A DNA stretch of 64,000 bases from Psychrobacter nivimaris (GTDB lineage: Bacteria; Pseudomonadota; Gammaproteobacteria; Pseudomonadales; Moraxellaceae): positions 27,269 through 91,268 of the forward strand of contig NZ_VZIZ01000011.1 in NCBI RefSeq assembly GCF_009812035.1, in the 5' to 3' direction. The translations under genes and the position numbers were made by a program. Below are positions 19,259 through 29,860 of this stretch, one piece after another. Each line of letters begins with the position of its first letter. Within the stretch, counting starts at the first letter, position 1. A model generated the notes under the pieces. The model saw nothing but the letters and a program-made list of their open reading frames with translations, did not search any database and had not been told where the DNA came from.

Positions 19259-19348
19259 ATTGCCATTTATGTTTGCTAAAGTCTGATAACCGTTGCTACT
19301 TAAAGTCTCTATAAGACTTGATCCTTAACTGAATAATTATTCAACACA

Positions 19349-19396
19349 AAAAAAGCACTCATACGCTGTGAACGTATGAGTGCTTTTTTAAAATAC
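19349..19396 (-). terminator. Terminator after the Bcr/CflA-type transporter
   Basis: A long perfect stem (A-run then GCACTCATACG, closed by its complement ending in a T-run) with a seven-base loop. It ends the minus-strand transporter transcript immediately upstream of the truncated solute-binding protein gene. Confidence 0.88.
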
Positions 19397-19420
19397 AGTT
19401 AACTTAAAATAGAGGCACTT

Positions 19421-20680
19421 TTACTCTGCGTCGTCCAAATTGAGATTACGATCAATCTTCCAAATCAGGAAAGAACCGAAACTCATTAGTGAGAACAGAG
19501 CAATACCGACCTTGAGGACTGGGTTGACTGGAAACAGGTTCAATAATAAACCGCCAAAGATACCGACTGAAAACATTAGCGAGCCTTGTAATGCACTTGC
19601 CATACCAGCACGGCGTTTCTGAAAAGCGAGCGCAATTGCAGAAGCATTAGGCTGAGTCAAACCCAGTCCTGCGATACAAAAGAAAATACAAGCTAGTACT
19701 AGTGGCAACCAAGCATCCGTCCCTAAAAGCAAGCCAATCACGAATAGCACACCCGCAGAGATAACCTGCATCATCGCCCCAAATCGCAAAATACTTAGTA
19801 TTCGAAAGCGGTTGGTAAGCCATTGGTTCAACTGAGTCAAACCTACAAAACCTGCCGCATTCATTCCGAACAACCAAGCGAAATGTGTCGCTGAGACGCC
19901 ATAAGTATCCATGATTAGCTCTGAAGCGGAGCTGATATAGACAAACATCGCCCCCATTAACAATCCGCCACCAATTGCTGGGTAATTAAAAGTCGGATCT
20001 TTTAATAAATCCCAATATTGACTGAGCACTTCTCTTGCAGGGCGTACGTTACGGTTTTCTTCAGTCAAAGTTTCAAAAAAGAAAAACTTAGTAAGTAGCA
20101 AGTTTAGAGCGCCAAATGCAGCTAAGAACCAAAATATAGAGTGCCAATCAAAAAACTGTAAGAATAGCGCGCCAAGCGATGGTGCCAATATGGGTGCTAA
20201 GCCCATCACTAAAATCATGATGGAAAAAGCTTTTGCCGTTTGTTTTGCAGTGAGGCGATCTCGAATCGCAGCGCGAGTAACTACTGCACCTACACACGCG
20301 CCCAATGCTTGTAAAGTACGGCCTGCAAACAGTACGTACTCATTATCAGTAGTCGCACAAAGGATAGAAGCGATAACATACAGCGTCATACCTATATATA
20401 AGGGTTTGACACGGCCAACACGGTCACTGAAAGGTCCGTAAAATAGCTGCCCAAATACCAAACCTAAAAAATATGCAGGGACAGAGTTGGCCATAAAGGC
20501 CGTTGAAACACCGAAATCATCGGCCATCGATGGTAGCGCTGGCAGATACATATCAATGGATAATGGGCCCACCGCAACCATCAGCCCAAGCATCATAATC
20601 CATGCAACAGGCAAATCAGCAGAGCGCACTCGCTCAGAAGCGATAGGTTTGTTTGGAAGGGAGGGTTTTGAAGCAGACAT
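19421..20680 (-). CDS. Bcr/CflA-family multidrug efflux MFS transporter
   Basis: A 419-residue, 12-helix major facilitator. The N-terminal helix carries the drug:H+ antiporter-1 motif (GPLSIDMYLPALPSMADDFG), typical of Bcr/CflA proteins. The loop 2-3 motif is GPFSDRVGRVKPL. The motif C region follows in helix 5 (LGLAPILAPSLGA). By family it exports drugs such as bicyclomycin or chloramphenicol; substrate is not predictable here. It is monocistronic, with its own terminator and an upstream non-coding gap of about 355 bases. Confidence 0.9.
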   Translation of the reverse strand: MSASKPSLPNKPIASERVRSADLPVAWIMMLGLMVAVGPLSIDMYLPALPSMADDFGVSTAFMANSVPAYFLGLVFGQLFYGPFSDRVGRVKPLYIGMTLYVIASILCATTDNEYVLFAGRTLQALGACVGAVVTRAAIRDRLTAKQTAKAFSIMILVMGLAPILAPSLGALFLQFFDWHSIFWFLAAFGALNLLLTKFFFFETLTEENRNVRPAREVLSQYWDLLKDPTFNYPAIGGGLLMGAMFVYISSASELIMDTYGVSATHFAWLFGMNAAGFVGLTQLNQWLTNRFRILSILRFGAMMQVISAGVLFVIGLLLGTDAWLPLVLACIFFCIAGLGLTQPNASAIALAFQKRRAGMASALQGSLMFSVGIFGGLLLNLFPVNPVLKVGIALFSLMSFGSFLIWKIDRNLNLDDAE

Positions 20681-21035
20681 ATTTAGACCGTTTTATATAG
20701 TGGCTATTATTTTTGATATTTTATTTTTCGACGTTTAATTGCTTGCACGTGTTGTTAGGTAGGCTTTCGTCATTTTACTGGCTTATCCAGTAATCAAAAT
20801 AGATACCTTTAACAACAATAGTGCATCTTTACCCACATCGGTGCAAGCAGACAATGCTATATCGTGCTATCTGCTTGCATTTCAATGGCTATAAGATAAT
20901 GGCGAAACAACCGCTAACAATTAAAGATCGTCAAAATAATTTATCAAAATATGTCTGGTTTTCTTAGGTAGCAATTTCTTTTATTAGAATGAATCAAACG
21001 AAAATAACACTAGAAAATTTACTGATAGCAAAAAT
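20681..21035. other. Intergenic region between MFS transporter and enoyl-CoA hydratase-like gene
   Basis: No gene or clear hairpin was found in these 355 bases. The part near 20700-20760 is the presumed promoter region of the transporter, but no good -35/-10 pair stands out. Confidence 0.4.
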
Positions 21036-21848
21036 TTAGCGGAATTGACGTTTGCCAAATAAGGTGCTGGCCTGCTTTGCTTTTCTAAGAGCAAGCTTAC
21101 GATTGCGACCAAGCATCATTTTAAGCTGCCATGCTTTTTCTTTATATAAAGTCTTAGCAGGTTGATCGTACATCGCATTTATCACGCGTTTGCTTGCTAG
21201 CACCGCATCAGGAGAGCGCTCTGCAAACTCGGCAGCAAGCTTTTGTGCTTGTTCAAGAGGTGCTTCACTACAATGGCTAATCAAGCCTAATTCTTTGCCT
21301 TCATTAGCATCGATGATACGAGCGCTCATGGCGAGCTCTTTTAAAGTGTCTTCTCTTAGAACTCCAAATGCCGATTGGGTCAGTCCCATATCTGGCACTA
21401 ACCCCCATTTAGCTTCCATAATAGATAGTTGACAGTCAGGATGGCTGATACGTATGTCACAAGCCAACGACAACTGTAACCCAGCGCCGATACAATACCC
21501 TTCCAATACTGCTATGACGGGTACTGGCAGATCACGCCATACCAAACATACTCGTTGGAACGCACTTTGCCATGGTTTAATCAATTCCCAAAGCGCAAAT
21601 GCTGTGTTTTTTGGATGATTTAAGTCTCCTAAATCAATACCTGCACAAAACGTCCCCTCTGCCCCATTTAGAATGACTGCGCGTATGCTTCTGTCCTTAC
21701 TAATGCGACCTGCCAGCTTAATCAGCTCATTGATTACCTGAAAGCTCATGGCATTTTTTTTATGTGGACGATTTAAGGTAACCGTCAGTATGTTGTCTGT
21801 AATACTAACTTGTAAGGTCTCATACTGGTAACTTGCAATCGCGTTCAT
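21036..21848 (-). CDS. Enoyl-CoA hydratase/isomerase (crotonase) family protein
   Basis: A 270-residue crotonase-fold protein. The N-terminal strand LTVTLNRPHKKNAMS, the oxyanion-loop segment GTFCAGIDLGDL, and the second signature VLEGYCIGAGLQLSLACDIR are present. The acidic residue expected at the second catalytic position is in MEAKWGLVPD. The first catalytic glutamate is less clear, so hydratase, isomerase or another CoA activity are all possible. It probably acts on fatty acyl-CoA intermediates in the cytosol. There are no beta-oxidation genes nearby; it is monocistronic and lies after the GacS-like gene with a 223-base gap. Confidence 0.88.
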   Translation of the reverse strand: MNAIASYQYETLQVSITDNILTVTLNRPHKKNAMSFQVINELIKLAGRISKDRSIRAVILNGAEGTFCAGIDLGDLNHPKNTAFALWELIKPWQSAFQRVCLVWRDLPVPVIAVLEGYCIGAGLQLSLACDIRISHPDCQLSIMEAKWGLVPDMGLTQSAFGVLREDTLKELAMSARIIDANEGKELGLISHCSEAPLEQAQKLAAEFAERSPDAVLASKRVINAMYDQPAKTLYKEKAWQLKMMLGRNRKLALRKAKQASTLFGKRQFR

Positions 21849-22071
21849 AACAATCCTTATTAATGAATAAAATAAATATGGTGCTGATATTCACAATATT
21901 AGCAGGCTTGTCTTTGTTGTACCGTAGTAATAACTGACTGTCACGATACTATAGTCAGTTTCATATACAGCACACACAGTTTGTCTAGCTGATAGCGATA
22001 AGCAAATCTAACGAGGCTACCTATCGCTCTCTGGACCTAAATGATTCTGACCTTATTACCTCATCTTCAAC

Positions 22072-25000
22072 TTATATCATTTTCCACGTCATGTCATTTT
22101 CGCTTAAGCGATGATAATTAAGCTGCGGATAAGAAGATAAATCTACCTTTTGCAGGTTGTCTAGCGCCATTAATAATGCCTCATAATAAGGCTCAATCAT
22201 TGCAAACTGCACAGGTGTCGTATGCTGTACATTCAGCAGACACTTATCTTCTAAATCTTGGCTAGCCTGACGCAATTGTGGTACACCTGTATATCGACTA
22301 CCGCCCAATATACGATGGGCAATTTGTGCCAGCATATTTCGGTCATGCGCTTCCCATGCCTGAATGAGTGCCTGTTTTTCATCATTGATAGTATCGATCA
22401 TCATGATAATAAGCTTGGCCGCCAATTCAGGTTTGTTCGCTGAACGAGTGAGCGCATCTTGCCAATCTAAAATGTTTGAGGTATCACTTTTGCTTATATT
22501 GTTGTTACTAAGGTCATTATTGATTTGCTCGTGTAAAGCCGAGTTAGCGTTAGCTGTCCTATCTTGAGAACTACTGTCTTGAATGCTTTGGTCTTGAGAG
22601 CTGTCGATAGACTTTGTTGGTGATTGTAGTAGTGGCGACTGACCTTGTTTTTGTAGACGTAAGCTCTCATAGCGTGGCTGAATATCACGCGCAGTATCTC
22701 GTCTATAGCCGTCACGAGGCTGGCTATCGCGCAAATAGTCATCACGGATTTTTTTCAGGGATAGTGGACGGGTAATTTTCGGCTCGCTACTGACAGAAGT
22801 ACTATTACGATCTCCCCCGTCTCCTCTTATTATTGGATAAATAGCGGTTAATGTATCTGAAGATATACCTGAACTGACTTGAGTCTCCTGCCCATTTACA
22901 TTGTTGGAGAACAAGTCGTTCGATAAATCATTATCATTAATTGAGTAACCGCGCAGCGAGTCAATAGGAGTTAACTCAGCCCCTGTTGGGTCGGTACCCT
23001 TTACGTTAGCACCTTGTACATTAGCATCTTGTAAATTATCATCCTGCAAATCAGAATGCTGTAAGCCAAAGCTCTGCAAATCTGTATCGGGCAGCGCGGT
23101 CAATTGTGGTGTCGTACTCTTACGACCAAGCCATTTCTGTAGCACTTGCAATAACTGAGGTTGGCTAATAGGTTTACCGACATAGTCATTGATACCGCTG
23201 GCTATAAGTTTGTCACGTTCATCTACCAACCCATGAGCTGTCAGAGCGATAATAGGGATACGACTATCCGCATTTTCGATATTTCGAATCTGCTTAGCCG
23301 CCTCATGACCTGACATACGCGGCATTTGAATATCCATAAATATCAAATCAATATTATCTTTGTCTTGCGTAGCCGCTTTATCGTCAGCGCTCGTGTCCTC
23401 ATGATAGAACGCGCTGTTTGTTTTCTTATTTATCTCATCACGTGTTTCTGCTTTAGAGAGTTGCGTTTTATTCGATAGGCTTTGTTTATCGCTCTTGGCA
23501 GTTTTAATATTTTTGGTTTGCTGTTTACTGATAATCTCAATAGCATCAAACCCACTGCTCGCCGTGACTACCTGAATCCCTAGCTCGCTCAATAGAGCAT
23601 CAAGCACTAATAAATTAGGCAAATGGTCGTCAACTGCCAGTACAGTGACCCCTTTCCAGCGTGGTTCCTGCAGGCTTTGCGGCGTACTACGGCTTTGCGT
23701 ATCAAGCATCGCGTACAGCTGTCTTTTGTCTAATGGCTCATACAGTATGTTGGCATGATAGCGATTGAGTAGCGCTTGATCGGCCGCCACTTGATAGCCA
23801 AATACAGCAAGCTTGCCTTGATAATGCAGACGAATTTGCTTGAGGAGCGCCATCATATCGTCTTGCGTGTCATCATCAACGATGACCCAATCCCAATAGT
23901 TACCGTGCTCTTTTAGTGACTCAAGCACACCCGGTAATGAGTTGGCTTGAGTCAATTTAATCGGTAAATATTGCAGGCTGGCCTTGAGTACTTGTATGGA
24001 AGCGGTATGATTAATCCAAACCAGGACATTAAACTCATCAGTCTCGCTCGCCAGTGGCGCTAATACTGGTAATTCAATCGTTTGCCCTGTGGCTGCCTCT
24101 AGCACATCAACATGGGCTGGCATGCGAAACCAAAATGTCGCGCCTTGGTTGGCAATATTTTCTTGAGCATTATCATGAAACCCAATATCACCGCCCATCA
24201 AGCGTGTTAACTGTTTGGAGATAACCAGACCCAACCCTGTACCGCCATACTGACGTGTGATTGATGGATCGCCTTGGCTAAAGCTTTGGAACAGCATTTT
24301 TTGATCTGCTAGAGAAATGCCTTTTCCGCTATCTTGCACGCTAATCATCAGATAGTTATCACGGTGGTCATCTAAGCTCACACGCACCACCACATCACCA
24401 CTATCCGTAAATTTAATGGCATTACCAACGATATTGGTCAATACTTGCTTAAGACGTAACGCATCGCCGTTGATGCGCATCGGCACATCATTGTAAAAAA
24501 GCACCGCCATGCGTAAACCCTTCTCCGCAGAGACCGGAGATAGCATATCGACCACATCATAAATAGTGTCATAGAGATCGAACTCATGGCGATCCAGTAC
24601 TAGCTTGCCTGCCTCAATTTTAGAAAAATCTAAGACATCATTTACCAAAGCGAGCAAGTGTGCTGAGGACTTACGTATGGTCTGTACATACAAGTCCTGC
24701 TCAGGATTAAGCTCACCGTGACGTGCCAGCAAGTTAATAAAGCCATCGATACTGTTCAATGGTGTGCGCAGTTCATGACTGATATTGGCTAAAAACGCAG
24801 ATTTTGCTTGGCTGGTTGAAATAGCTGCATCACGTGCATTTCGAATAGAGATGTTTTGCATCTCCATCTCATCAAATGCCAAACGTAAATCATCCTCAGT
24901 TTGCTCGGCATGGTCTTTGAGCTCTTGAAAGCTTCTATGTAAGCGGCGCAACGTTCTGACTAGATCTTGCTGTAATAAATTCAGCTCACCATCTGACTCT

Positions 25001-25701
25001 ACTGGTACAGGTTGGTATAAATTATCAACATGGGTACGCTGCAACTGCAACCGCAGCTCATAAATGGGGGCAATCCAACGTTTCGAATAGATATTTAGAC
25101 TCAATAATAGAATCAGGATAGTAAACAAACCAGTAATCACTAACGCCATCGCAATACGGTAGCGTGCAATGTAGAGCGGCTCGTTATCCATATCGACAAG
25201 TAACCACAATGTCTGCCCTTCAAACTCTCCCAATACACTGCCATACGCTGTGCCTACAGGCGTTGGGCGTTGTGATAAAAAGCTTGCAGAATCACTGATT
25301 AATGGCCATTCTTCATTGAGACCATAACCGACGGTTGCCAGTATTTGATTGCCTTCATTAATAATAGCAATGCGCTGTACATGCTGCTCAGACTGCATAC
25401 GTCCAAGCTTATCTTGGATGCCCTCTAGCGTCGTCATCGCCGCTTGCTGGGTCCTCTCAGCACTACTCCCTACTTGCTGGCGCTCTTGTTCTAGCAGCTC
25501 AGGAATCAGTTCAGCTATGACTGGCGTATAGCGAATAAGTACCGCTTCGGCCAATACTTCTTGCTCAGAGTCGCTTGCACGCATGGTTTCGTGAAATACC
25601 AAAATGCCGCCTACTGCTGCCAACACACAGATAGGCAAAAACACCAGTATGATCAGCTGACCATAAGCACTACTGGTATCGAAACGTTTTTTATATGCCA
25701 T
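22072..25701 (-). CDS. gacS: GacS/BarA-type hybrid sensor histidine kinase
   Basis: Membrane hybrid kinase of the BarA/GacS class. ATG 25701 gives 1209 residues; a GTG at 25821 would add 40 non-conserved residues. Numbering from 25821: membrane helices at about 53-75 and 222-244 flank a periplasmic domain, then HAMP (about 245-300). HisKA has His349 (ANISHELRTPLN). The HATPase has NAIKFTDSG and GGTGLGL. A degenerate receiver (about 590-710) and a true receiver with Asp830 (FMDIQMPRMSG) follow. A C-terminal Hpt has His1169. The architecture fits phosphorelay to a GacA/UvrY regulator, which is not in this window. Odd points are a hydrophilic insertion of about 55 residues inside the true receiver and a long low-complexity linker before the Hpt. 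Confidence 0.9.
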   Translation of the reverse strand: MAYKKRFDTSSAYGQLIILVFLPICVLAAVGGILVFHETMRASDSEQEVLAEAVLIRYTPVIAELIPELLEQERQQVGSSAERTQQAAMTTLEGIQDKLGRMQSEQHVQRIAIINEGNQILATVGYGLNEEWPLISDSASFLSQRPTPVGTAYGSVLGEFEGQTLWLLVDMDNEPLYIARYRIAMALVITGLFTILILLLSLNIYSKRWIAPIYELRLQLQRTHVDNLYQPVPVESDGELNLLQQDLVRTLRRLHRSFQELKDHAEQTEDDLRLAFDEMEMQNISIRNARDAAISTSQAKSAFLANISHELRTPLNSIDGFINLLARHGELNPEQDLYVQTIRKSSAHLLALVNDVLDFSKIEAGKLVLDRHEFDLYDTIYDVVDMLSPVSAEKGLRMAVLFYNDVPMRINGDALRLKQVLTNIVGNAIKFTDSGDVVVRVSLDDHRDNYLMISVQDSGKGISLADQKMLFQSFSQGDPSITRQYGGTGLGLVISKQLTRLMGGDIGFHDNAQENIANQGATFWFRMPAHVDVLEAATGQTIELPVLAPLASETDEFNVLVWINHTASIQVLKASLQYLPIKLTQANSLPGVLESLKEHGNYWDWVIVDDDTQDDMMALLKQIRLHYQGKLAVFGYQVAADQALLNRYHANILYEPLDKRQLYAMLDTQSRSTPQSLQEPRWKGVTVLAVDDHLPNLLVLDALLSELGIQVVTASSGFDAIEIISKQQTKNIKTAKSDKQSLSNKTQLSKAETRDEINKKTNSAFYHEDTSADDKAATQDKDNIDLIFMDIQMPRMSGHEAAKQIRNIENADSRIPIIALTAHGLVDERDKLIASGINDYVGKPISQPQLLQVLQKWLGRKSTTPQLTALPDTDLQSFGLQHSDLQDDNLQDANVQGANVKGTDPTGAELTPIDSLRGYSINDNDLSNDLFSNNVNGQETQVSSGISSDTLTAIYPIIRGDGGDRNSTSVSSEPKITRPLSLKKIRDDYLRDSQPRDGYRRDTARDIQPRYESLRLQKQGQSPLLQSPTKSIDSSQDQSIQDSSSQDRTANANSALHEQINNDLSNNNISKSDTSNILDWQDALTRSANKPELAAKLIIMMIDTINDEKQALIQAWEAHDRNMLAQIAHRILGGSRYTGVPQLRQASQDLEDKCLLNVQHTTPVQFAMIEPYYEALLMALDNLQKVDLSSYPQLNYHRLSENDMTWKMI

Positions 25702-26291
25702 GCTAGGTCTACTCTCTACTAGGTTCTTGCCATGAATTTTTGTGATAATGTCAGTATTCGTGTTACTTATAGCATGTCGTGTCAAAGCATTTGGGTAAGG
25801 CGCTACTTTTAATGAAGCCACTAATCGTTAATAAGGTCACTGGTTTTGATAAGACAATTGATATATAACTCAAGATTATCTTAACAGGATTCTCTAAGTT
25901 CTGGTTAGGCATTCCATGTGATGAATAACGTTATAATTAGAGTACCAACCACTCTGTGTCAAAGAGAATATGGCTTTAAGCAATGGTCCTACTTTTGCAA
26001 CCCTTAACGTAGCATTAGTACTGACCTGATACAGTGACTATTAATCCTTGATGCGATAAGCGCAGCTGAAAACAAAATGATATAATAAAGCCACTTTTTA
26101 TTTACCACAATATATCGCTCATAGTCATAACATATGAGAGCGCACTCTAATGCCTTTCGTTTTTAGCTCGCGTATCACTGTAAACCTATATACACAGCGA
26201 CTGTCTAAAATTATGATCAAACAATAAAAACAGCGCTTCCATCAAAAACAAGCCATTAAAAACATATTTAAAAAATAGAAAAGGATACTTT
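25702..26291. other. Divergent intergenic region between gacS and cysM
   Basis: About 470-590 bases, depending on the gacS start. No further gene is seen. A TATAAT-like hexamer near 26090 could belong to cysM but lacks a clear -35. Confidence 0.35.
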
Positions 26292-27260
26292 ATGTCCACT
26301 ACGGCCATGTCAAATGCTAACTTTATTACTCAAATCACTACCCTCGCTGATTGCGTTGGTCAAACGCCATTGGTACAACTTCAACGCCTGCCTGAGCAAG
26401 AGCAAATTGCCAATGGCGCCACAGTATTAGCTAAGCTTGAAGGCAATAATCCAGCGGGCTCTGTAAAGGATCGTCCTGCTTTTAATATGATTTATCAAGC
26501 AGAACAGCGTGGTGATATCAAGCCTGGTGATATGTTGATTGAAGCCACTAGTGGCAATACTGGTATTGCATTGGCCATGGTCGCTGCGATGCGTGGCTAC
26601 CCGATAATATTGCTGATGCCAACCAACTCTACCCAAGAGCGTAAAGATGCCATGATTGCTTATGGCGCAACGCTGATTGAAGTAGACGAAGGTATGGAAG
26701 CTGCGCGTGATTTGGCATTACAGATGCAAGCAGATGGCAAAGGGGTGGTATTGGATCAGTTTAATAATCCTGACAATAGCCAAGCACATTACCTGACTAC
26801 AGGCCCGGAGCTATGGGCACAGACAGAAGGTAAAATTACGCATTTTATTAGTTCGATGGGCACGACAGGTACGATTACTGGTGTATCACGCTATCTAAAA
26901 GAGCAAAACCCAGACATCAAAATTATCGGCCTACAGCCTGACGAAGAAGCCTCTATTGCTGGTATTCGCCGTTGGCCAGCGGCTTATATGCCAGGTATTT
27001 TTGATGCAGACTTGATTGATGAAGTGATGGATATCGATCAGCGTATTGCCGAAGTCTATATGCGTAAATTGGCGAAGACTGAAGGTATCTTTGCTGGTGT
27101 ATCTTCGGGCGCAGCTGCATGGGCAGCGACCCAAGTGGCAAAAGCAAACCCTAATGCTGTTATTGCCTTTATTGTCTGCGATCGTGGCGATCGTTATTTA
27201 TCAACAGGTTTATATAACGTTGACGATAGCAATACGGACAATGACGCAGAAGTTAGTTAA
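26292..27260 (+). CDS. cysM: Cysteine synthase B (O-acetylserine sulfhydrylase)
   Basis: A PLP-dependent enzyme making cysteine from O-acetylserine and sulfide or thiosulfate. The PLP lysine is Lys59 in NPAGSVKDRP. The substrate loop is EATSGNTGIA. The phosphate-binding loop reads SSMGTTGTITGVSRYL. Its 322 residues and the IAGIRRWPAAYMPGIF segment fit CysM better than CysK. The ribosome binding site AAAAGGA precedes ATG 26292 at normal spacing. It is probably transcribed alone or with the downstream exonuclease gene 142 bases away. Confidence 0.93.
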   Translation: MSTTAMSNANFITQITTLADCVGQTPLVQLQRLPEQEQIANGATVLAKLEGNNPAGSVKDRPAFNMIYQAEQRGDIKPGDMLIEATSGNTGIALAMVAAMRGYPIILLMPTNSTQERKDAMIAYGATLIEVDEGMEAARDLALQMQADGKGVVLDQFNNPDNSQAHYLTTGPELWAQTEGKITHFISSMGTTGTITGVSRYLKEQNPDIKIIGLQPDEEASIAGIRRWPAAYMPGIFDADLIDEVMDIDQRIAEVYMRKLAKTEGIFAGVSSGAAAWAATQVAKANPNAVIAFIVCDRGDRYLSTGLYNVDDSNTDNDAEVS

Positions 27261-27402
27261 TGCATAAGAAATACCATTTATTACTGTTAATTTAAAAGAA
27301 GTGCAGAGCGACCAAGTGCAGATGTAATACTTCAAGCAAGGTCAATGTTGTCACTCTTTTATAATGAATTAACTATAAGCTCATAAATAGTCAGGATTAT
27401 CT

Positions 27403-28227
27403 ATGTCACAAGCGCTACCATCCGACCCTATATTGGTTTTTGATATCGAGACTGTCGCCGATGTCGATGCAGCACGCCGTATCTATCCGAAATTGGCCGA
27501 TCTTAATGATGCAGATGCCTTAAGCGCGCTGACAGCCATACGTACACAAGAGGCAGGGCACGACTTTATGCGCCTGCCACTACAGCGTATTGTTTGTATC
27601 TCAGCTCTGTACATCAAGGATGGTAAGTTATCGCTATTTTCTTTGACTGCCGATAAATTTAGTGAAAAAGAAATCCTAGCCAAATTCTTTAGAGCATTTA
27701 CCGACATTGAGACACTGCCACAACTTATTAGTTGGAATGGCTCGGGCTTTGACATACCTGTACTGATATATCGTGCCATGCAATATGATTTGTCAGCACC
27801 ATGGCTGTTCGAAGAAGGCGAGCGTATTAAAAACATGCGCTTTGATAACTATGTTAATCGCTTTCATACGCGTCATCTAGACTTGATGGATCGGTTTAGC
27901 CAGTACGGTGCTAGTCGCCGCGAAGCCATGGATATTGTCGCAAGTCTGTACGGATTACCTGGTAAAACTGATGTAGATGGTAGCATGGTCGGCGCGCTTG
28001 TTAGTAGCGGTGACTGGCAGACCCTATCTATATACTGTGAGTCTGATGTCATGAATACTTGGCTTATTTATTTACGCTGGTTACGTCTAACAGGACAGTT
28101 GTCTTCACAAGATTTTGATGCCTGGCAGCAGCAGAGCTATGACTATCTGGCAAAGTATACCCAAGCTGACGGTAGTCCGCGACATCAAGAGTTTATCGCT
28201 GACTGGTCATCGGCACCCGAATTATAG
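27403..28227 (+). CDS. Predicted 3'-5' exonuclease (PolB-like DEDD family)
   Basis: A 274-residue protein with the DEDD exonuclease motifs: FDIETV (Exo I), SWNGSGFDIPVL (Exo II) and YCESDVMNTW (Exo III). This matches the family described as a predicted 3'-5' exonuclease related to the exonuclease domain of PolB (Pfam DNA_pol_B_exo2). No polymerase domain is present. A role in DNA repair or RNA processing is possible but unproven. It sits between cysM and rlmD on the same strand, with 61 bases before rlmD. Confidence 0.85.
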   Translation: MSQALPSDPILVFDIETVADVDAARRIYPKLADLNDADALSALTAIRTQEAGHDFMRLPLQRIVCISALYIKDGKLSLFSLTADKFSEKEILAKFFRAFTDIETLPQLISWNGSGFDIPVLIYRAMQYDLSAPWLFEEGERIKNMRFDNYVNRFHTRHLDLMDRFSQYGASRREAMDIVASLYGLPGKTDVDGSMVGALVSSGDWQTLSIYCESDVMNTWLIYLRWLRLTGQLSSQDFDAWQQQSYDYLAKYTQADGSPRHQEFIADWSSAPEL

Positions 28228-28288
28228 AATTCGCATTATTAGTAGTTTTTATTCCCCTCTTCTAGTTATTTATTATTAAGGCAGGTTT

Positions 28289-29860
28289 ATGCAACCCACC
28301 GATTCAAAAACATCTACAGCATCTGATATGGCAGCGCAAAACAGTAACGCTCAAACGAATGAAGCTCAAACAAACGACACCCAAACGATTGTCATTCCGC
28401 CGAGTAAGAAAAAATCAAAGCCATCATCAAAGACACGTCGTCGTCTAAAAGATGCAGAGCCAATTCCATTCAATATAGATGGCTTATCACATGATGGTCG
28501 CGGTGTTGCTGTGTATGGTAATGGTTTTGACGTTGCTGAAGGCCATGCTGAAGACAAACACGGCAAAAAGATCTTTGTTAGCTTTGCCCTACCCGGTGAG
28601 AGCGCCTTAGTAAAAATAACCAACAGCCGTGCTAGCTTTGAAGAAGGCGATGCCATTAGCATTACTGCCAACCCAAACCCTGAACGTGCTGTACCACCCT
28701 GCCCGCATTTCGGTACCTGCGGCGGTTGTAACTTGCAACATTGGCAACCAGATGGTCAAATAAACTTCAAGCAGTCAGTACTGGCTGAAATGCTAATGCA
28801 CCAAGCCAACGCGGAACCTGACAATTGGCTCCCACCTGTGGTCGGCGATCGTCTTGGCTATCGTACCAAAGCACGTTTGGGCGTGCGTTATGTTGTCAAA
28901 AAAGAAACCGCGCTTGTCGGCTTCCGCGAGCGTTCAAGTAACTTCTTGGCAGAGCTAAATGAATGTCATATCCTAGATCCACGTATTGGGTTTGAGATTG
29001 AAAACCTAAAAATACTTATTAGCACTTTAGAGAGCCGTGACAAGATTGCTCAGCTTGAGCTTGCAATGGGTGAGCAACTGCCAGAACTACCTGATGGCAA
29101 TCAGCCAGTTGCGCTCATCGTACGTAATTTAGAACCGTTATCAGATACTGATATAGACAAACTAAAAGTATTTTTCGCAGCGCGTAATTGGCAGCTATAT
29201 TTGCAGTCGAAAGGCGTTGATAGCATCCAACGTATTGCGTTGACAGACGCTGATGATTTGAGCGAGCAATTTGGGCGTTTATATTATCAATTGCCAGAGT
29301 ATGATCTGACTTTTGAATTTATCCCTACAGACTTTACTCAAGTAAATCTATCGGTGAACCGTCAGATGACCAAGCTTGCCTGTGACTTATTGGACTTAAA
29401 AGCAGGCGAACGCGTACTAGACTTATTCAGTGGTTTGGGCAATTTTAGCTTGCCACTAGCGCGCCTCGTTGGCGAGACAGGCTCAGTAGTCGGTGTCGAA
29501 GGCAGTGAAGCCATGACCGAACGTGCTGCTGACAACGCTCGTCGCAACGGTATCAACAATACTGAGTTTTATAGTCAAGATTTGACTCAAGACTGTACTG
29601 ATAAGCCATGGGCCAACCAAGGTTTTGATGCACTGTTGATTGATCCACCGCGCTCTGGTGCTTGGGAGATTATGCAATATTTGCCAAAATTTAATGCTGA
29701 GCGTATTGTTTATGTCTCTTGTAATCCAGCGACCCTTGCTCGTGATACAAAAGCATTGTTAGAACAAGGCTATCGTCTGACTCATGCTGGCGTGATGGAT
29801 ATGTTCTGCCATACGGGTCATGTTGAATCTATCGCTCGCTTTGAAAAAGTAGCAGTTTAA
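28289..29860 (+). CDS. rlmD: 23S rRNA (uracil-1939-C5)-methyltransferase
   Basis: SAM-dependent RNA methyltransferase of the RlmD (RumA) class. After a roughly 55-residue Lys/Thr/Gln-rich N-terminal tail comes a TRAM domain. The iron-sulfur motif [15 protein letters not shown] follows, with a fourth cysteine likely in LNECHIL. The SAM-binding motif is [17 protein letters not shown]. Catalytic residues lie in LLIDPPRSG and the nucleophile region [12 protein letters not shown]. At 523 residues it is longer than E. coli RlmD (433), mostly from the N-terminal tail. The start ATG 28289 has AAGGCAGG upstream. Confidence 0.93.
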   Translation: MQPTDSKTSTASDMAAQNSNAQTNEAQTNDTQTIVIPPSKKKSKPSSKTRRRLKDAEPIPFNIDGLSHDGRGVAVYGNGFDVAEGHAEDKHGKKIFVSFALPGESALVKITNSRASFEEGDAISITANPNPERAVPPCPHFGTCGGCNLQHWQPDGQINFKQSVLAEMLMHQANAEPDNWLPPVVGDRLGYRTKARLGVRYVVKKETALVGFRERSSNFLAELNECHILDPRIGFEIENLKILISTLESRDKIAQLELAMGEQLPELPDGNQPVALIVRNLEPLSDTDIDKLKVFFAARNWQLYLQSKGVDSIQRIALTDADDLSEQFGRLYYQLPEYDLTFEFIPTDFTQVNLSVNRQMTKLACDLLDLKAGERVLDLFSGLGNFSLPLARLVGETGSVVGVEGSEAMTERAADNARRNGINNTEFYSQDLTQDCTDKPWANQGFDALLIDPPRSGAWEIMQYLPKFNAERIVYVSCNPATLARDTKALLEQGYRLTHAGVMDMFCHTGHVESIARFEKVAV

